64,000 nucleotides of DNA, taken from assembly GCA_020726505.1 (NCBI GenBank), contig JAHLEZ010000001.1:1-64000 (forward strand), written 5' to 3'. The translations under genes were made by a program, and so were the position numbers. Shown here one piece after another: positions 60,858-64,000 of the stretch. Origin of the DNA: Leptodontidium sp. MPI-SDFR-AT-0119 (Eukaryota > Ascomycota > Leotiomycetes > Helotiales > Leptodontidiaceae). The stretch's first letter is position 1, and every line of letters begins with the position of its first letter. Under the pieces are notes generated by a model that was given only the letters and a program-made list of their open reading frames with translations, did no database searches and was not told the origin of the DNA.

Positions 60858-61789
60858 TATTTATTTTTAGCTTTTGTCCTTTGCAAGGGTGGTTTTCGTT
60901 TTCCTAGATTGTGGCCCTACCGTTCTCGCTAGGTTTTGCAAAAGAGCGAGGATAGCTTCAAGGGGCGAGTTAGAGCACAAAAGGTAGATCCACTTTCTCT
61001 CGTGTGTCAACTGATGAGGAGTAAAACATTTAGAGGGATGAGTGCACCGGCAAATAATGGCACAGGAGCGATTGTACAGTAAGCAGATTTGGTTTAATAA
61101 GAACCCAAGGACATAGGAACACAGTGAACACTGCCAGGTAAGTGAGGGGTTGCTTCGTTGTTTTCTTTCCCCCTTTTTCATTTTCTCTCTCCGAAGCGCA
61201 AAAGGTATTTGCTTAGTATTGGCCGTGATTCTCCGCTACACTTTTACTTGTAGTGACTTCCTATATTTTAAACCGTGGAAAAGACTTGTAATAGTTATTA
61301 ATAGAGATTGCTCGAGGATAAGTAATTACAATTAAGGTGTATACAAGATGAGCAAAAGGAGAGGGACGGCCTGTATCAAGGACCTTTGACATCTGCCCCT
61401 ATGATGAGCGATTCTTAGCGTTTCTGAGTGGAGGTTCATAACGAGACGTAGGTATTTCGAAGCACTTTATCTTTACAGACCGAAGTTTAATAATGTAATT
61501 TCTTTCAGGAAACTTAACTTAGCGTGAGCATTTCAAATTAGGTAGTCCATCTTTGCAATGAGGTTTGAAGTTAGCAAACAGCGCACGGACCAGCTCTTCG
61601 AGCGCCTACTTATTCTGAGGTGTAGCCTCAAAGTTTCAAGTCAATACAACAACACCTTAGCTTCTCTAGAATCAACGTTTCTTCTATCTTGGTGGCTCTG
61701 CTTCGAGCAACCAAGCTCCCTCACGCTTCTTCGGCCTTTTCCGCCGTTTCGTTCAATCATTCATTCCACTATCCGCTTAACGGAGGCTT
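60858..61789. other. intergenic
   Basis: No supported gene; AT-rich in the middle. The last 150 bp is a CT-rich leader for the phosphatase gene that follows. Confidence 0.5.
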
Positions 61790-62446
61790 ATGCTGCGATC
61801 CTCACTTCGCCGCTTCATCACCTGCTCTATTGACTCCGTCTCCATAATCCAGCGCACTATCAGCATGTCGAATCCGCCAATCACCAAGATCGCCGACCGA
61901 CTCTACCTTGGCGACGGCAAGAGTTCTCGTGATCGCAAAATCCTCGTCGAGCAAAACATCACCGCCGTGGTCTCTCTCAGTGGGGGGCGATGGGTGCATT
62001 GGAGCCAACCCTGGTACAAGGAGATCATTCCTGAAGGCAATCACCTCTTCAGAAGATGTGAAGATAGTATGACGCAGGACCTGCTGCCCGAGCTCGCCGA
62101 CATCTGCGACTTCATCAAGCAGCGCCTGGATTCTGGTTCCGGTTCCGTCCTCGTCCATTGCGACCGAGGTGTATCACGGTCTGCCACGGCTATGATCGCC
62201 TATCTCATGCAAACTTATCAGTACGACCTCGCCACTGCCTTGGCCTTTGTGGGAGGAAAGAGAAGGATCAAGCCAAACGAGAACTTCAAGGAGCAGTTGG
62301 AGGTATGGGGAGCAGTTAGGGGCAATGTCTGGGCAGCTCAGGGAGTTCCCAAACCAGAATATGCCGTTTACCTGGCAAAGAGGGCAAAGAGATTACAGGA
62401 GGCAGGGCTGACCGGAAACGAGCCAGTTGGCGTAACGTCCTTATAA
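61790..62446 (+). CDS. dual-specificity protein phosphatase
   Basis: Single exon, 218 aa from ATG 61790. An inner ATG at 61865 (MSNPPITKIADRLYLGDG) gives 193 aa and looks equally natural. The extra 25 residues (LRSSLRRFITCSIDSVSIIQRT) are basic and amphipathic, like a mitochondrial presequence. DSP hallmarks are ITKIADRLYLGDG at the start and the signature VHCDRGVSRSATAMIAYLM with Cys124 and Arg130 (C-x5-R). YDLATALAFVGGKRRIKPNENFKEQL follows. The Asp usually acting as general acid probably lies in RRCEDSMTQDLL. It removes phosphate from Ser/Thr/Tyr or related substrates; the target is unknown. Confidence 0.88.
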   Translation: MLRSSLRRFITCSIDSVSIIQRTISMSNPPITKIADRLYLGDGKSSRDRKILVEQNITAVVSLSGGRWVHWSQPWYKEIIPEGNHLFRRCEDSMTQDLLPELADICDFIKQRLDSGSGSVLVHCDRGVSRSATAMIAYLMQTYQYDLATALAFVGGKRRIKPNENFKEQLEVWGAVRGNVWAAQGVPKPEYAVYLAKRAKRLQEAGLTGNEPVGVTSL

Positions 62447-63292
62447 CTAACAACCTACTATCAAATTGCGCCACGCCTCGCGCGCACAGTCAAAGCCTGT
62501 CTCGGTCCTTCATCAAGACTCCTTTACCTTGTTTCAAAACTTTTAATGACACTCAGAAGAACATTAGTCGTACAAACCTAGCCAAGACATCTCGTCTGGG
62601 TATGTAGCAGAGCCTGTGCCAAAAATGGCGGAGGCTCCATCGACTTGGAAATACTAGGTGAGATACAACAGCTCGAAGATCAGTTATAGACAGTCACTGT
62701 GTCGCACGAGGATCAGGATCACATTAGGAGTTTGTTTCCCCAAAAGTTGATGTACGATTGGTCAACTATGGACGACATGATTTGGAAAGAGGAAAGTGTA
62801 GAGCGAGAATGGCTTCTCCTGAGTGACGAAGCATGCCGCCAAGTATCAGAAGACGGCGGATTTGCGGCGAACTGCGTGAAGAAAGAATCATGGCTGAGAA
62901 TGGAGTGATAGTTGGAAAGAAAGGAACGACTCTCGATGGTGACTGGACGTGGACTGAGGAAATAGTTCATCATGAATTTGCTGAGTCACCTCTTTCTCCA
63001 TGTGCTGTTCGTGGACCTTGCAGTTCTACAGAAACGGTACGCCCCTACCAATCTACAAGAGACAGTAAAATGGGAAAACAATTGGCATAGCCTGCTCAAG
63101 GTCCGCAAAAACACCAAACTAGAACTGTGGTTTGATGAGGGGAAGGTGGCAGGTAGCTCGGCATGCACTTGGCGGTGCAGATGCCACTCACCCCACTCAC
63201 CCCACTCTTCCAACCTTAACTTATCACCACATCTCACATCTTGGTCCTCAAAGAACGATGATTTAAATTGGAGGGCTTCAAGGATATATGTG
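62447..63292. other. intergenic
   Basis: Several short overlapping frames (62699-63090), none with a domain. Taken as the promoter side of the zinc-cluster gene. Confidence 0.45.
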
Positions 63293-64000
63293 ATGGAAAC
63301 TGCGAAGCGGCAAAATACTTCATCTGCTCGTCAACCCAGAAAACGACCTCGTGTAAGCGAAGAGAATCGATCTCGAGCCTCCAGAGCTTGTGATAGATGT
63401 AGGAGACTGAAGGAGAAATGTCAGGGCGGTACTCCTTGTATCAGATGTACCAGGAATAACCGCAGCTGTGAGTTTACTCAAGCAACGACCTTCCCTGGGT
63501 ATGACAGGTCCCAACTTCAGCACGCTTCAATCACTGATCATGATCCACCCGCATTCAGGAGACCGTCGAGTTCTGATATCAGTGAGAACGAGGAGCGTGT
63601 TAAGCACCTTGAAAAAATCGCCGCCTATTTTCTCGGAGATGTGTCCTTGAGTTTATCTAGTTTGAGAAGCATTGCGGAGAAAATTCAAAGGAGTTCTTCA
63701 ACAGTTGAGGGGGCATCCGATGTTGAAGATCTGACTTTAAGGGACGAGAAGTTTGTTGTTAAGACTTTATCGCATAATACAGCGCGTAAGCAAATTCTCT
63801 TGGACAAGTACATCCTCTGACTGACAACTGCTAGATTATTCTGGAGAGTTCTCACACTGGAACTTCTCCCAAAAGGTCCGGAAAAGAGTCGATGAATGCT
63901 TGACCGACGGGCAAGAGCAGCGTATCAAAGAGAATTGGAGGGCGACGCAACTCCAATCGCCTGCTTCAAGCGTTTTTGCACTCCTACAATCTCTTCCCCC
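63293..64000 (+). CDS. Zn(II)2Cys6 transcription factor, 5' part (cut by window end)
   Basis: Starts METAKRQNTSSARQPRKRPRV. The zinc cluster ACDRCRRLKEKCQGGTPCIRC...SCEF has the C-x2-C-x6-C-x5-C-x2-C-x6-C spacing of Gal4-type factors. A linker (ENEERVKHLEKIAAYFLGD) follows. An intron at 63786-63834 (GTAAGC...TGCTAG) joins in phase to HYSGEFSHWNFSQKVRKRVDE, a sequence often seen before the fungal-specific regulatory domain. The frame is open to the last base, so the gene continues outside. The start codon could lie further upstream, because the frame is open back to 62972, but that region is not protein-like. Confidence 0.88.

Overview
The window is nuclear DNA of a filamentous ascomycete (Pezizomycotina; a Leotiomycetes-like genome is my best guess, not proven). 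The signs are many 45-75 nt introns with GTRNGT...CTAAC/CTGAC...YAG signals, a lone dispersed 5S rRNA gene, HET and NACHT genes, Zn2Cys6 regulators, secreted starch and arabinan hydrolases, and AT-rich gene-free blocks full of decayed repeats. Exon joins were read by eye. In every multi-exon gene called intact the summed exon length is a multiple of three, which is good internal support. Left third (0-18 kb) is an accessory, decaying region. It holds an intact APH-type kinase gene, a frameshifted aldo-keto reductase, a broken alginate-lyase-like gene, an intact GH127 gene, the 3' stump of a flavin monooxygenase, a gene with a possible LRAT/NlpC-like H...NC motif, and a second APH copy that is a pseudogene. 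Repeats tie these together: the R1 repeat near both APH copies, a TIR element, an inverted SINE-like pair and two long poly-G runs. Centre (18-35 kb) carries an intact 15-exon Yvc1-type TRP channel with microexons and a PhzF-like gene. After these come a small TIR element, an array of about seven degenerate 57-bp units, and a head-to-head pair: a NACHT (NLR-type) protein with C-terminal C2H2 fingers, and a RAD5/HLTF-type SNF2-RING ATPase. The SNF2 gene is interrupted by a 175-bp TIR element; taking out 175 bp restores its frame exactly. 35-46 kb is gene-poor. It has a three-unit 189-bp tandem repeat, a candidate solo LTR, three copies of repeat R2 (two of them bracketing a HET-domain relic), one secreted four-cysteine protein and two or three weak small genes. 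Right third (46-64 kb) is more ordinary: a GH15 glucoamylase with CBM20, a long RBR (RNF216-like) ubiquitin ligase facing away from a LYC1-like acetyltransferase, a secreted histidine phosphatase, the 5S gene, a dual-specificity phosphatase and the start of a Zn2Cys6 regulator cut by the window edge. The strongest leads are the NACHT/SNF2 pair with its in-gene TIR insertion, the repeat-linked APH loci with an apparent empty insertion site, and the 57-bp repeat array beside the NACHT gene.
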